Shown: one piece after another, positions 49,333-64,000 of the stretch | Layout of the letters: every line of letters starts with the position of its first letter | How positions within the stretch are numbered: the first letter of the stretch is position 1 | From: Granulicella arctica | Lineage (GTDB): Bacteria > Acidobacteriota > Terriglobia > Terriglobales > Acidobacteriaceae | Assembly (NCBI RefSeq): GCF_013410065.1 | Contig: NZ_JACCCW010000001.1 | Coordinates: 1,979,187 to 2,043,186 of the forward strand | Direction of reading: 5' to 3' | DNA: 64,000 nucleotides | Notes under the pieces: model-generated | Told to the model about the DNA's origin: nothing | Database searches by the model: none | What the model saw: only the letters and a program-made list of their open reading frames with translations | Translations under genes and position numbers: made by a program

Positions 49333-49657
49333 GACCGATCACGAAAGGGTGGGGGCAGGGAAAGAGGGAGGACGGAGGTTCGCTCATCACTGCCAATCAG
49401 CATAGCCGATTCCACGCGTCTCGTTTGAGGCGTTTTGAACGGGAGTGACTCCAGCCGCGCCGTCATGCATCGAAAGAAAAAGGACTTGAGTCCCCGAGGG
49501 AATGCCTTGCCTCCAAATTGGCCTGTAGCCGACCGCTCTTCTGCATTGCGGCGGCGGCCATCCCTATGCTAAAGTTTGATCTTGCGGCGCACTCTGCGCG
49601 GACACGGTGGCACGTTTACTAGCCGGGCTTCGCAAGGGCAATGTAAGGCTGTTTTGG
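49333..49657. other. Intergenic region upstream of tRNA cluster
   Basis: 325 bases without a gene. It should hold the promoter of the tRNA-tuf cluster (plus) and of the hypothetical gene (minus). TATGCT at 49565-49570 could be a -10 box, but no matching -35 is clear. The sequence next to 49332 is purine-rich. Nothing else is recognised. Confidence 0.35.
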
Positions 49658-49733
49658 GCTGGCGTAGCTCAGCTGGTAGAGCTCCTGATTTGTAATCAGG
49701 CGGTCGGGGGTTCAAGTCCCTTCGCCAGCTCCA
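49658..49733 (+). tRNA. tRNA-Thr(TGT)
   Basis: Complete cloverleaf with encoded CCA: acceptor GCTGGCG/CGCCAGC, anticodon stem CCTGA/TCAGG with loop TTTGTAA, T-loop TTCAAGT. The anticodon TGT reads ACA. Confidence 0.96.
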
Positions 49734-49915
49734 GTTCCATCTCAGTTGTTGGTTATAAGCACGACGGATTTGGTTGTACTGCTGCCGTTCTGGCCCGCAG
49801 ACCTGCCGCCACTCCATCAAGAGGGACGACCACCCGCACGATTCGCGGCATAGGAATCGTTCGGAGCTTGACGGGCGAAGCAGAGGTTTGCGTAAGGAGT
49901 AGTTTGCAGGGATGT

Positions 49916-50002
49916 GCACAGGTGGCCGAGTGGTTAATGGCAGCAGACTGTAAATCTGCCACTCTTCGAGTTACGGAGGTTCGAATCCTCCCCTGTGCAC
50001 CA
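49916..50002 (+). tRNA. tRNA-Tyr(GTA)
   Basis: Class II tRNA with a long variable arm and encoded CCA: acceptor GCACAGG/CCTGTGC, anticodon loop CTGTAAA in stem GCAGA/TCTGC, T-loop TTCGAAT. Confidence 0.96.
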
Positions 50003-50036
50003 CTTATTGTGTAGGTTGCAAGACTGGGGATCGCAC

Positions 50037-50210
50037 GTGGACTTCAGCCCCGCCGGGACCGGACGCATGATCGTTGCGCTGGCCATCTTGGGAGCGTTGG
50101 CGGCAAGCACATGGTTCACGATTGAGCCCGGCAAGTATCGGTCGCTGTGTTTGATTTTGCTTGTTTTTTTTGCCTTCCGTGTTCTTCTCGGTCGGCTGCG
50201 TTCTCGATAA
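50037..50210 (+). CDS. Small membrane protein between tRNA genes
   Basis: A 57-residue protein from the GTG at 50037, with GGGGAT six bases upstream. Two hydrophobic stretches (about residues 11-28 and 37-52) are separated by IEPGKYRS, ending in RLRSR. No known family. It sits between tRNA-Tyr and tRNA-Thr, so it would be carried on the tRNA transcript. Its size keeps confidence moderate. Confidence 0.5.
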   Translation: MDFSPAGTGRMIVALAILGALAASTWFTIEPGKYRSLCLILLVFFAFRVLLGRLRSR

Positions 50211-50267
50211 ATGACTTTAGGCATTTACTCGAGGTTTTTGTTAGTCTTGTAGGGTTGGTTGTAGCGC

Positions 50268-50342
<75 letters not shown>

Positions 50343-50396
50343 GACTTTTGTTGTACAGGCTTCAGTGTTTTGTTCTACGGATTGCGGAAACGCAGT

Positions 50397-50471
50397 GCGG
50401 GAGTAACTCAGTGGTAGAGTCACAGCCTTCCAAGCTGTTGGTCGCGGGTTCGATTCCCGTCTCCCGCTCCA
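50397..50471 (+). tRNA. tRNA-Gly(TCC)
   Basis: Cloverleaf with encoded CCA: acceptor GCGGGAG/CTCCCGC, anticodon loop CTTCCAA in stem ACAGC/GCTGT, T-loop TTCGATT. Confidence 0.96.
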
Positions 50472-50531
50472 TCACATTCGGCAGTTGATCGTTGTTGGCA
50501 AAAGCTCCGCGGGAGATTGGTGTTGGGCACG

Positions 50532-50840
50532 ATGTTTGAGCAGGCAGTTCTTTCGGTAGAAGACCCCCAGTCGTTCGGTGTGGTCCGCGCGGCCATCGAG
50601 TCATCCTTCTCTTCCGGCAAGGTCGCCGGCTTTCTCAAGTCCCTCGAGCGTTCCAGCCTGCGCATCCGGGACTTTGAGTCCGTCCTTCGCCGAAAGGCGC
50701 TCGGAGAGCCCGCGCTCGCGGAATACGCCCGCCTCGGCAATGCCGATCAGGGCCAGATTCGCGAATTTTACCTCGCCAGTCTGGAGCGGGTCGCTCCTGA
50801 GCTGCGCAACAAGTTTTTCAAGTTGTACGCGTACTACTGA
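50532..50840 (+). CDS. Hypothetical protein upstream of tuf
   Basis: About 102 residues, mostly helical and charged (SFGVVRAAIESSFSSGK, LAEYARLGNADQGQIREFYL), ending ELRNKFFKLYAYY. No domain recognised. GGGAG at 50511 is better spaced for a TTG at 50523 than for the ATG at 50532, so the N-terminus may be three codons longer. It lies in the tRNA-tuf cluster and is probably co-transcribed. Confidence 0.6.
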   Translation: MFEQAVLSVEDPQSFGVVRAAIESSFSSGKVAGFLKSLERSSLRIRDFESVLRRKALGEPALAEYARLGNADQGQIREFYLASLERVAPELRNKFFKLYAYY

Positions 50841-50915
50841 GTTCTAGAAACCGTCACTGTTTCTTTTTCTTTATCCCCGGTCGCGGACCGGCCAACACGT
50901 TAGGAGACGAGCATC

Positions 50916-52103
<1,188 letters not shown>

Positions 52104-52114
52104 CAAGCAGCAGA

Positions 52115-52142
52115 GCCGGGGACGAGGAGACTCGTTCCCGGC
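52115..52142 (+). terminator. Hairpin downstream of tuf
   Basis: A 12-base-pair stem with one G-U pair (52115-52126 with 52131-52142) and a GAGA tetraloop. No U-tract follows, so it may be an attenuating or mRNA-protecting hairpin rather than a full terminator. Confidence 0.5.
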
Positions 52143-52215
52143 GGTCGTACAATTAGGAAATCGTGGTTTTGCGGGTTAAGAATGAATTTCCCGCAAAATC
52201 GGTTAGGATAAAGAG

Positions 52216-52365
52216 ATGCGCGAAATTATCACACTGCAGTGCCCCGAGTGCAAGAACAGGAACTACTCGACGACGAAGAACAAGAAGACGACCACCGGCC
52301 GCCTCGAGTTCTCGAAGTTCTGCAATACCTGCCGCAAGCACACGGATCACAAGGAAACCAAGTAA
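52216..52365 (+). CDS. rpmG: 50S ribosomal protein L33
   Basis: A 49-residue ribosomal protein, zinc-binding form with two CxxC pairs (Cys9/Cys12 CPEC and Cys36/Cys39 CNTC). It starts [17 protein letters not shown] and ends HKETK. TTAGGATAAAGAG precedes the ATG. Its place between tuf and tRNA-Trp/secE is the conserved order. Confidence 0.95.
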   Translation: MREIITLQCPECKNRNYSTTKNKKTTTGRLEFSKFCNTCRKHTDHKETK

Positions 52366-52438
52366 ATAGGGACCAGGGCTCAGGGATCGGGGATCAGGAC
52401 GTGCCGATACCCGCGTCACGAGTCCTCCTCCTGAATCC

Positions 52439-52514
52439 GGGGGAGTAAGCTCAACGGTTAAACTGTCGGTCTCCAAAACCGAACTTCTCGGTTCGAATCC
52501 GAGCTCCCCCGCCA
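52439..52514 (+). tRNA. tRNA-Trp(CCA)
   Basis: Cloverleaf with encoded CCA: acceptor GGGGGAG/CTCCCCC, anticodon loop CTCCAAA in stem TCGGT/ACCGA, T-loop TTCGAAT. The rpmG-Trp-secE order is conserved in bacteria. Confidence 0.96.
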
Positions 52515-52605
52515 GTCTTCCACGCTGAAATCAGCCGGATTCCTAGCGCGGCGCAGTAGAAGCACAGTAGAATTTTAAGTGGTACAGAAGGTTTGAGGCA
52601 GCACT

Positions 52606-52866
52606 ATGGCCAAGGCAATAGCAGTGGCGGACGAGCAAAACACCGGAATCCAGCGGTTCAAGTCTCAGCCAGAGAAGCTGATGAGCTTCCTGCGGGATGT
52701 TCGCAGCGAGATGCGCAAGGTTATCTGGCCCGGGCGGGCAGAGGTTCAGGCGACCACGATCATTGTTCTGGTCACGGTCTTCATCTTCGCCGCATACTTT
52801 GAACTGGTTGACTTTATCGCCAACCACACGCTCGACCGGCTGCTCGTCTATCTGTCGAAGCACTAA
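52606..52866 (+). CDS. secE: Preprotein translocase subunit SecE
   Basis: An 86-residue single-span SecE. The amphipathic segment with FLRDVRSEMRKVIWPGRAE precedes one membrane helix (about residues 50-72). It stabilises SecY in the translocon. The ATG start is directly followed by nusG, as in most bacteria. Confidence 0.96.
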   Translation: MAKAIAVADEQNTGIQRFKSQPEKLMSFLRDVRSEMRKVIWPGRAEVQATTIIVLVTVFIFAAYFELVDFIANHTLDRLLVYLSKH

Positions 52867-52920
52867 ACCGGTTCTAGGCGGCAGCGCAAGAATAAGCAGT
52901 AAGCAGAAGAAGGCACAACG

Positions 52921-53541
52921 ATGGCGGCAGAAGAGCATATCCCGGCAGTAGAGCAGGCTCCCGAGGGCGAACAGCCTACAGAGAAGCTTGCCCCACCGGT
53001 TAACGAGAACTTCAAGTGGTATATCATCCACGCCTACTCCGGCTTTGAGCGCAAGGTTCGCGAGTCGCTCGAAAGCCGCATCACGGCCTTCGGCCTGCAG
53101 AACCGCATCGGCCGGATCATGATCCCCACTGAGCCCGTCACCGAGCTGCGCAACGGCAAAAAGTACACCATTGAGCGCGTCTTCCTTCCCGGCTACGTCC
53201 TGGTTGAGATGGAGCTCGACAACGATCTTTGGCACGTCATCAAGAACACGCCCCGCGTCACCGGCTTCCTCGGAACCGGCGACAATCCGGTCGCGCTCTC
53301 CGAGCAGGAAGTCAGCTCCATCCTCTTCCGCTCAGACGTCTCCAAGGACAAGCCCGTCCTCAAGGTCAAGTTCTCCAAGGGCGAGCAGGTCCGTATCAAC
53401 GAGGGAGCCTTCGCCAACTTCAACGGCGCCGTCGACGACATCAACGAAGACAAGCAGACCCTCAAGGTCATGGTCAGCATCTTCGGCCGCCCCACGCCGG
53501 TCGAACTCACCTTCTCCGAGGTCGAGAAGATCGAGGAGTAA
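52921..53541 (+). CDS. nusG: Transcription termination/antitermination factor NusG
   Basis: A 206-residue factor. An acidic leader of about 30 residues is followed by the NGN domain (KWYIIHAYSGFERKV) and a C-terminal KOW domain (VRINEGAFANFNGAVDDI, GRPTPVELTF). It links RNA polymerase with Rho or the ribosome. Confidence 0.97.
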   Translation: MAAEEHIPAVEQAPEGEQPTEKLAPPVNENFKWYIIHAYSGFERKVRESLESRITAFGLQNRIGRIMIPTEPVTELRNGKKYTIERVFLPGYVLVEMELDNDLWHVIKNTPRVTGFLGTGDNPVALSEQEVSSILFRSDVSKDKPVLKVKFSKGEQVRINEGAFANFNGAVDDINEDKQTLKVMVSIFGRPTPVELTFSEVEKIEE

Positions 53542-53623
53542 TCCCGCACGGGAACGTTTTAGAACCATCATGCAGCAGCAGGGCTAAAGGCCCGCCGCTA
53601 GAAGCGAAAGAGGATTCACCGCA

Positions 53624-54058
53624 ATGGCACCGAAGAAAATTACTGGATACGTCAAACTTCAGATCATGGCCGGCAAGGCCACCCCTGCACCCCCGGTCGG
53701 CCCCGCGCTCGGCCAAGCGCAGGTCAACATCATGGAGTTCTGCAAGCAGTTCAACGACCGCACCAAGGCACCCGATATGGCCGGACTCACCATCCCGGTC
53801 GTCATCACCGTCTATGCGGACCGCACCTTCTCCTTCATCACCAAGACACCTCCGGCTCCTGTTCTTCTGCTGAAGGCCGCTGGCATTGAGAAGGGCTCTG
53901 GCACTCCGAACAAGGAGAAGAAGGGTAAGGTCACCGAGAAGCAGATTATTGCTATCGCCACCCAGAAGATGCCGGACATGAACGCCGCTTCCGTCGAGGC
54001 CGCAGCCAAGAGCATCCGCGGTACCGCCCGCTCGATGGGTATCGAAGTCGTAGCCTAA
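53624..54058 (+). CDS. rplK: 50S ribosomal protein L11
   Basis: A 144-residue full-length L11 with the N-terminal [15 protein letters not shown] motif (here [16 protein letters not shown]) and the C-terminal rRNA-binding domain. AGAGGA precedes the ATG. Normally rplA follows at once; here a terminator and a pseudogene intervene. Confidence 0.97.
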   Translation: MAPKKITGYVKLQIMAGKATPAPPVGPALGQAQVNIMEFCKQFNDRTKAPDMAGLTIPVVITVYADRTFSFITKTPPAPVLLLKAAGIEKGSGTPNKEKKGKVTEKQIIAIATQKMPDMNAASVEAAAKSIRGTARSMGIEVVA

Positions 54059-54072
54059 GCAACCTGCACCAT

Positions 54073-54114
54073 GCACAAAGGCGGAGCGCTGGTCGCTCCG
54101 CCTTTGTGCGTTTC
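54073..54114 (+). terminator. Strong terminator after rplK
   Basis: Perfect 16-base-pair stem (54073-54088 with 54094-54109), 5-base loop, then GTTTCTT. It ends the tuf-secE-nusG-rplK transcript before rplA. Confidence 0.9.
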
Positions 54115-54343
54115 TTCTCATTGTTTGATGGCGACGACATCCAGCTCTTCAAGCACCGGCACCATCAGCATCTTCAACTCGACGTCATGGCCCTCCCCGC
54201 CTCAGCGCCCGCTGAGCGATCCCTGTGGCTTGGAGTTGCACGATCAGGAAGAACAGGTGTTTTTATTCGCTTTCAATTAGCTTATCCTGCTAAGTTGTGC
54301 TCGTTGAACGATTCGTCCAGAGGTCATTGAGTACAATTCGCGC
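54110..54343. other. Gene-free stretch between terminator and pseudogene
   Basis: About 230 bases with no supportable gene. A short minus-strand frame near 54119-54190 ends in a protein-like string but is stopped after 24 codons. The right end is AT-rich and may hold the former promoter of the Uma2 gene. Confidence 0.3.
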
Positions 54344-54937
54344 ATGACCTCTCCTTGACGTGGGTGTCGCTTCCGCTGCGCTTCAAGCCCGACACGCCGA
54401 TGAGCGACGACGTGTTGCTCCGCTTTTGCCCCTCCCAACGAAGTCCTGCGTGTCGAACGCGATGCCAAGGAGAGATCCTCGTGATGACGCCCGCAAGAAG
54501 CAGAGCAAGCAAGATCAATATGCGGATAGGTCGTCTGCTCGACAGGTGGGCCGAAGCCGACGGTTGCGGCGTTGTCTTCGATTCGAACGGAGGCTTTACC
54601 CTTCCCGATGGCTCAATGCGCGCCGCCGATGCTGCATGGATGCGGTTGGAAAAATGGGAGTCGTTGAGCGCAGAAGGTCAGGCTCGCTATGCTCCCCTCT
54701 GTCTGGATTTTGTGATCGAACTGCGGTCGCAAAGCGTAAGCTCCCCGATCTCGAAGCCAAGATGAAATAATGGATCGCCAACGGACCGCAGGTGGTATGG
54801 CTGATCGACCGGAGTGGGAAGTCGCCGCGACCTATCGCCCCGGCCAGCAGCCGGAGGCCCTCCACCACCCCGCATCCGTGCGGGGAAGTGGGGTGGTGGT
54901 AGGTTTTGAGCTGGTAATGGCGAGAATTTGGACCTGA
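54344..54937 (+). pseudogene. Broken Uma2-family (DUF820) endonuclease-like gene
   Basis: Uma2-type sequence spread over several frames. After MTSP the frame shifts to TWVSLPLRFKP and MSDDVLLRF. The next stretch (NEVLRVERDAK) is in another frame. Then GEILVMTPARSR, INMRIGRLLDRWAEADG, GFTLPDGSMRAADAAW and YAPLCLDFVIELRS are in frame. A further shift gives LPDLEAKMK, a TAA where the family has Glu, WIANGPQVVWLID and finally FELVMARIWT before TGA at 54935. At least three frameshifts and one stop make it non-functional. Uma2 genes are mobile-like, multi-copy genes of PD-(D/E)XK fold. Confidence 0.85.
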
Positions 54938-54962
54938 TTCGATAAGCGCCTTCACATTTGAA

Positions 54963-54991
54963 TTGACGTAGAAGCAACCTTCCTGCATACT
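54963..54991 (+). promoter_or_regulatory. Predicted sigma-70-type promoter for rplA operon
   Basis: TTGACG at 54963-54968 and CATACT at 54986-54991 are separated by exactly 17 bases, about 90 bases before the rplA start. Because a terminator and a dead gene precede it, rplA-rplJ-rplL needs its own promoter. Confidence 0.6.
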
Positions 54992-55078
54992 CATAAGAGC
55001 GTCTCAACCCTAGGTTGGGGCCAGTCGAGAACCACGCCCGAAACAAGACAGCGTTCGAGGGGTGGGAGACGAGGAAAA

Positions 55079-55789
55079 ATGGCACAAAAGATATCCAAGA
55101 ATTTGACGAAGGCGCGCGCGCTTGTTGAGCCCCGTCCTTACGCTCTGGTAGATGCAGTTCCCCTTCTTCAGAAGGCCAAGTATGCGAAGTTCGACGAGAC
55201 CGTCGATCTGACCATGCGTCTCGGTGTTGACCCACGTCATGCGGACCAGATGGTTCGCGGGACCGTTGTTCTTCCCCATGGCCTGGGCAAGTCCAAGATT
55301 GTCGCCGTTATCACCTCGGGTGACAAGATCAAGGAAGCGGAGGCTGCTGGTGCCGAGTTTTTCGGCGGCGAAGAGCTGGTCGAGAAGATTCAGAAGGAAG
55401 GCTGGACCGCATTTGATGCGCTCATTGCCACTCCGGACATGATGCGTTCGGTCGGTCGTCTCGGCAAGGTGCTCGGACCTAAGGGCCTGATGCCGAACCC
55501 GAAGACGGGTACCGTCACCACCGATGTTGCGGCTGCGGTCAAAGAAATTAAGGCTGGTAAGGTAGAGTTTCGCACCGACAAGACCGCCCTCGTGCACGTT
55601 CCGGTTGGCAAGCTCTCATTTGATCCGCAGAAGCTCGTTGAGAATGCCATCACGGTCATCACGAGTGTGGTCAAGGCTAAGCCGTCCGCAGCCAAGGGTC
55701 GTTACATTAAGGGCATCACGCTCAGCTCTACGATGGGCCCTGGTATCCAACTCGATCAGGCAGTCGCCGAAGCCGCCGGCCGGGTCTAG
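55079..55789 (+). CDS. rplA: 50S ribosomal protein L1
   Basis: A 236-residue full-length L1 with [18 protein letters not shown] and the C-terminal [16 protein letters not shown] segment. GAGGA precedes the ATG. In E. coli L1 represses its own rplK-rplA message from the rplK leader; the separation from rplK here means that arrangement must differ. Confidence 0.97.
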   Translation: MAQKISKNLTKARALVEPRPYALVDAVPLLQKAKYAKFDETVDLTMRLGVDPRHADQMVRGTVVLPHGLGKSKIVAVITSGDKIKEAEAAGAEFFGGEELVEKIQKEGWTAFDALIATPDMMRSVGRLGKVLGPKGLMPNPKTGTVTTDVAAAVKEIKAGKVEFRTDKTALVHVPVGKLSFDPQKLVENAITVITSVVKAKPSAAKGRYIKGITLSSTMGPGIQLDQAVAEAAGRV

Positions 55790-55863
55790 CCGCAACGCAT
55801 CAGCAGTCAAGTCACTCTGGCGCGTGAGCGAGGAGAGGCTACGAAAGTGAAGAGGATTGAGTC

Positions 55864-56499
55864 ATGGCATTGAGTAGAGCATCCAAGAAGGTGAAGGTTG
55901 AGAGGCTCGCAGGAGAGCTCGAGCATTCGACCTCTGCGATCATCGGGACCTTCGCCGGTCTTACCGCATCGAAGGACTTCGAGCTCCGCAAGGCGGTTCG
56001 TAGCGCTGGCGGAAGCTATCACGTCGTCAAGAACAAGCTGGCTGCACGCGCATCGCAGGGCTCAAAGATTGAAGCTGCCCTCCAGGGGCTCAAGGGTGTC
56101 TCGTCTGTTGCGTACACCTCGGGCGATCCTGTTGCGCTCGCTAAGGCGCTTTCGACCTGGGTCAAAGATAACGCCGAGTTTACCTTCAAGCTGGGTATCG
56201 TTGACGGTAAGGTTATCTCGGTTGATGAGATCGCCGCCCTCGCAACCATGCCGGGCAAGGAAGAGCTCTTCTCGAAGCTTCTCTTCCTGATTCAGTCTCC
56301 CGCGCAGCGTCTCGCTACGGTCATCAATGCGACCGGTCGCGACCTCGCTGTTGTCATCAATCAGGGTGTCGAGAAGGGTAAGTTTGGTGGTCCAGTAGCT
56401 CCTCCTGCAGCTCCCGTGGCTGAGGTCGCCGTTGAAGCTGCGGCAGTTGAAGAGGCTCCTGTGGCAGAATCTGTCACTGCAGAGCCGGCGGCGGAGTAA
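55864..56499 (+). CDS. rplJ: 50S ribosomal protein L10
   Basis: A 211-residue stalk base protein, longer than the roughly 165-175 residues usual for L10. The extra length is a Pro/Ala/Val/Glu-rich tail after about residue 178. The core is recognisable (ASKDFELRKAVRSAGGSYHVVKNKL). It binds the L7/L12 dimers encoded next. Confidence 0.95.
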   Translation: MALSRASKKVKVERLAGELEHSTSAIIGTFAGLTASKDFELRKAVRSAGGSYHVVKNKLAARASQGSKIEAALQGLKGVSSVAYTSGDPVALAKALSTWVKDNAEFTFKLGIVDGKVISVDEIAALATMPGKEELFSKLLFLIQSPAQRLATVINATGRDLAVVINQGVEKGKFGGPVAPPAAPVAEVAVEAAAVEEAPVAESVTAEPAAE

Positions 56500-56637
56500 T
56501 CACAGGTTTCGCCTTGCTTGTCGGGTGCGCTGGTCTGGGCGCAACGGAAACCCGGTGAGCGAAGGCAATCGAGGCGCAATCCGGCTTCGAAGACGTACTC
56601 AGTAAGGCAAAGTTTAGATTAAATTGGAGATAGAACA

Positions 56638-57012
56638 ATGGCAGACATTCAGCAGTTGGAAGATCAGATCGTTAGCCTGAGCCTCTTGGAAGCATCGGCT
56701 CTGGTCAAGAAGCTTGAAGAGCGTCTCGGTGTCTCGGCAGCGGCAGCGGTTGCAGCCCCGGCAGCAGGCGGCGGCGCAGCAGCGGCAGCTCCGGTTGAAG
56801 AGAAGACCGAGTTCACCGTCATCCTCAAGGATGCCGGCGCGAACAAGATCAGCACCATCAAGGCTGTACGCGAAGTCACGGCCCTCGGCTTGAAGGAAGC
56901 CAAGGATCTCGTCGACGGCGCTCCCAAGCCCTTGAAGGAGAACGTTTCGAAGGACGATGCAGCAGCTATCGCCAAGAAGTTCGAAGGCATCGCGACCGTC
57001 GAGATCAAGTAG
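56638..57012 (+). CDS. rplL: 50S ribosomal protein L7/L12
   Basis: A 124-residue stalk protein: N-terminal dimer domain (about 1-35), Ala-rich hinge (about 36-55) and C-terminal factor-binding domain with [17 protein letters not shown] and [18 protein letters not shown]. Standard length. Confidence 0.97.
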   Translation: MADIQQLEDQIVSLSLLEASALVKKLEERLGVSAAAAVAAPAAGGGAAAAAPVEEKTEFTVILKDAGANKISTIKAVREVTALGLKEAKDLVDGAPKPLKENVSKDDAAAIAKKFEGIATVEIK

Positions 57013-57663
57013 TTTTTTCGCCGACTTGCGCGCCGGGGCGGAACGAGTTATCCTCATTACTTGAGGAGATTCGTTCTGTCTCGGCGTAGCGTTCGGCAAA
57101 CGGTCTCAAATATATAAATTTTGCGGCACCCCGGTTCATCCTGCGAGGCAGGCTAAGGAGCCGGCCACTATGCGTCTCGGGCGGCGGACACGCATGGTGC
57201 AATTGCTTCAGCGAGCGGCAGCAAACCTTGAGGCAAGGCGAGCCTCAAAGGCGGCAGGTATTCACTTTATCAAGCCAGAACTAGTGCACAAGTCGACTTT
57301 TGCGCTCATGGGATGTGCTGTCCCGTCGAGCGCTTTGTTGCGTCTATCCTATTGCGCTCCGGTCTTTGCGTAAACGCGAGCCATACGGGCCGTTTGCGGT
57401 GTTTATATCAGCTAATCACCGCTAGCGGGTAGTAAAAAGTTGGGTCGTAAAAGTTATCCAGTTCCGGAAGCGTTCTTCCGGCAAGACATTTTGCGTAGTG
57501 GAGCAGTCGCATCGAGGGCGGCTGTATCCCGAAGTTTCATCGACGCACTGAGAAGCAAACCCGGAGGGCTGTACCCCAGTCCTCCACCTTGCGAATCCGA
57601 TCCTGCCAGTCAGATGCCGGCAGATCGAATTCGGAGGCCTCGAAGTTAGTTCCAGGAGAGAGC
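57013..57663 (+). other. Long rplL-rpoB intergenic leader with hairpins
   Basis: 651 bases with no convincing gene; an open frame at 57170-57373 lacks a ribosome site and known similarity. Two hairpins are visible: an imperfect stem at 57041-57076 just after rplL, and a perfect 7-base-pair stem with loop CGTT at 57464-57481. In E. coli this interval carries an attenuator and an RNase III site, so a similar control of rpoB expression is plausible. Confidence 0.45.
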
Positions 57664-62136
<4,473 letters not shown>

Positions 62137-62171
62137 CTCGTCGTACCGATCCAGCCTGACCCGGTAGCAAG

Positions 62172-64000
<1,829 letters not shown>

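Noticed and set aside
54119..54190. Short protein-like string on minus after rplK (ends VLEELDVVAIKQ then stop)
   Set aside because: Open for only 24 codons before an upstream stop. Could be a remnant of another gene but cannot be identified.
57170..57373. 67-codon frame in the rplL-rpoB gap
   Set aside because: No ribosome site and no recognisable sequence; more likely chance.

Overview
This window is a high-GC bacterial chromosome segment. It most resembles an acidobacterium of the Terriglobus/Granulicella/Edaphobacter type. That placement is an inference from the Oar-like TonB-dependent receptor with an N-terminal carboxypeptidase-regulatory domain, the S53 peptidase, several lineage-type hypothetical proteins and the general gene content. 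No rRNA gene is present to confirm it.

Layout. 1-3445 (minus): a molybdenum hydroxylase (xanthine dehydrogenase family) with a large Mo subunit, a translationally coupled 77-residue membrane protein, a vestigial [2Fe-2S]-subunit start, and an intact [2Fe-2S] subunit running off the left edge. 3547-8914: an outer-membrane barrel protein, a sedolisin (S53) peptidase, a TIM-barrel amidohydrolase, an MscS-like membrane protein and a degenerate glycosyltransferase. 8945-20956: a divergent trehalose/alpha-glucan locus, with TreS-maltokinase and GlgE on minus and a GH15 hydrolase, TreY and TreZ on plus. 21237-25410: a secreted DUF5666-like protein and a TonB-dependent receptor. 25483-33208 (minus): an eight-gene operon that takes urate to glyoxylate by the plant-type ureide route, with guanine deaminase divergent from it. 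33764-36739: homoserine dehydrogenase and a phosphodiesterase fused to a TonB C-terminal domain. 36786-39767 (minus): a CysO/Mec/CysM/MoeZ protein-bound-sulfide cysteine pathway. 39857-49332: housekeeping genes (rsmI, rsmD, thiL, a Cys/Met PLP enzyme, M23 peptidase, sorbosone-dehydrogenase-like protein) and a membrane S2P-CBS protein that has lost its zinc histidines. 49658-64000: the conserved informational cluster tRNA-Thr/Tyr/Thr/Gly, tuf, rpmG, tRNA-Trp, secE, nusG, rplK, then a terminator and an Uma2 pseudogene, then rplA, rplJ, rplL, rpoB and rpoC (partial).

How the genes fit together. Guanine deaminase, the Mo hydroxylase (if it is a xanthine dehydrogenase), uricase, HIU hydrolase, OHCU decarboxylase, allantoinase, allantoate amidohydrolase, ureidoglycine aminohydrolase and ureidoglycolate amidohydrolase form an unbroken route from guanine to glyoxylate plus ammonia. 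TreYZ (glucan to trehalose) and TreS-maltokinase plus GlgE (trehalose to maltose-1-phosphate to glucan) form a closed cycle.

Most noteworthy: the RNA polymerase beta subunit carries an inserted double zinc ribbon. Its first ribbon has the same cysteine spacing as, and visible similarity to, the N-terminal zinc-binding domain of the beta' subunit encoded just downstream. Also notable are the degenerate S2P protease, the Uma2 pseudogene that splits the rplK-rplA pair, the CysO protein with residues after its diglycine next to a JAMM protease, and a 12-G tract inside the TonB-receptor gene.
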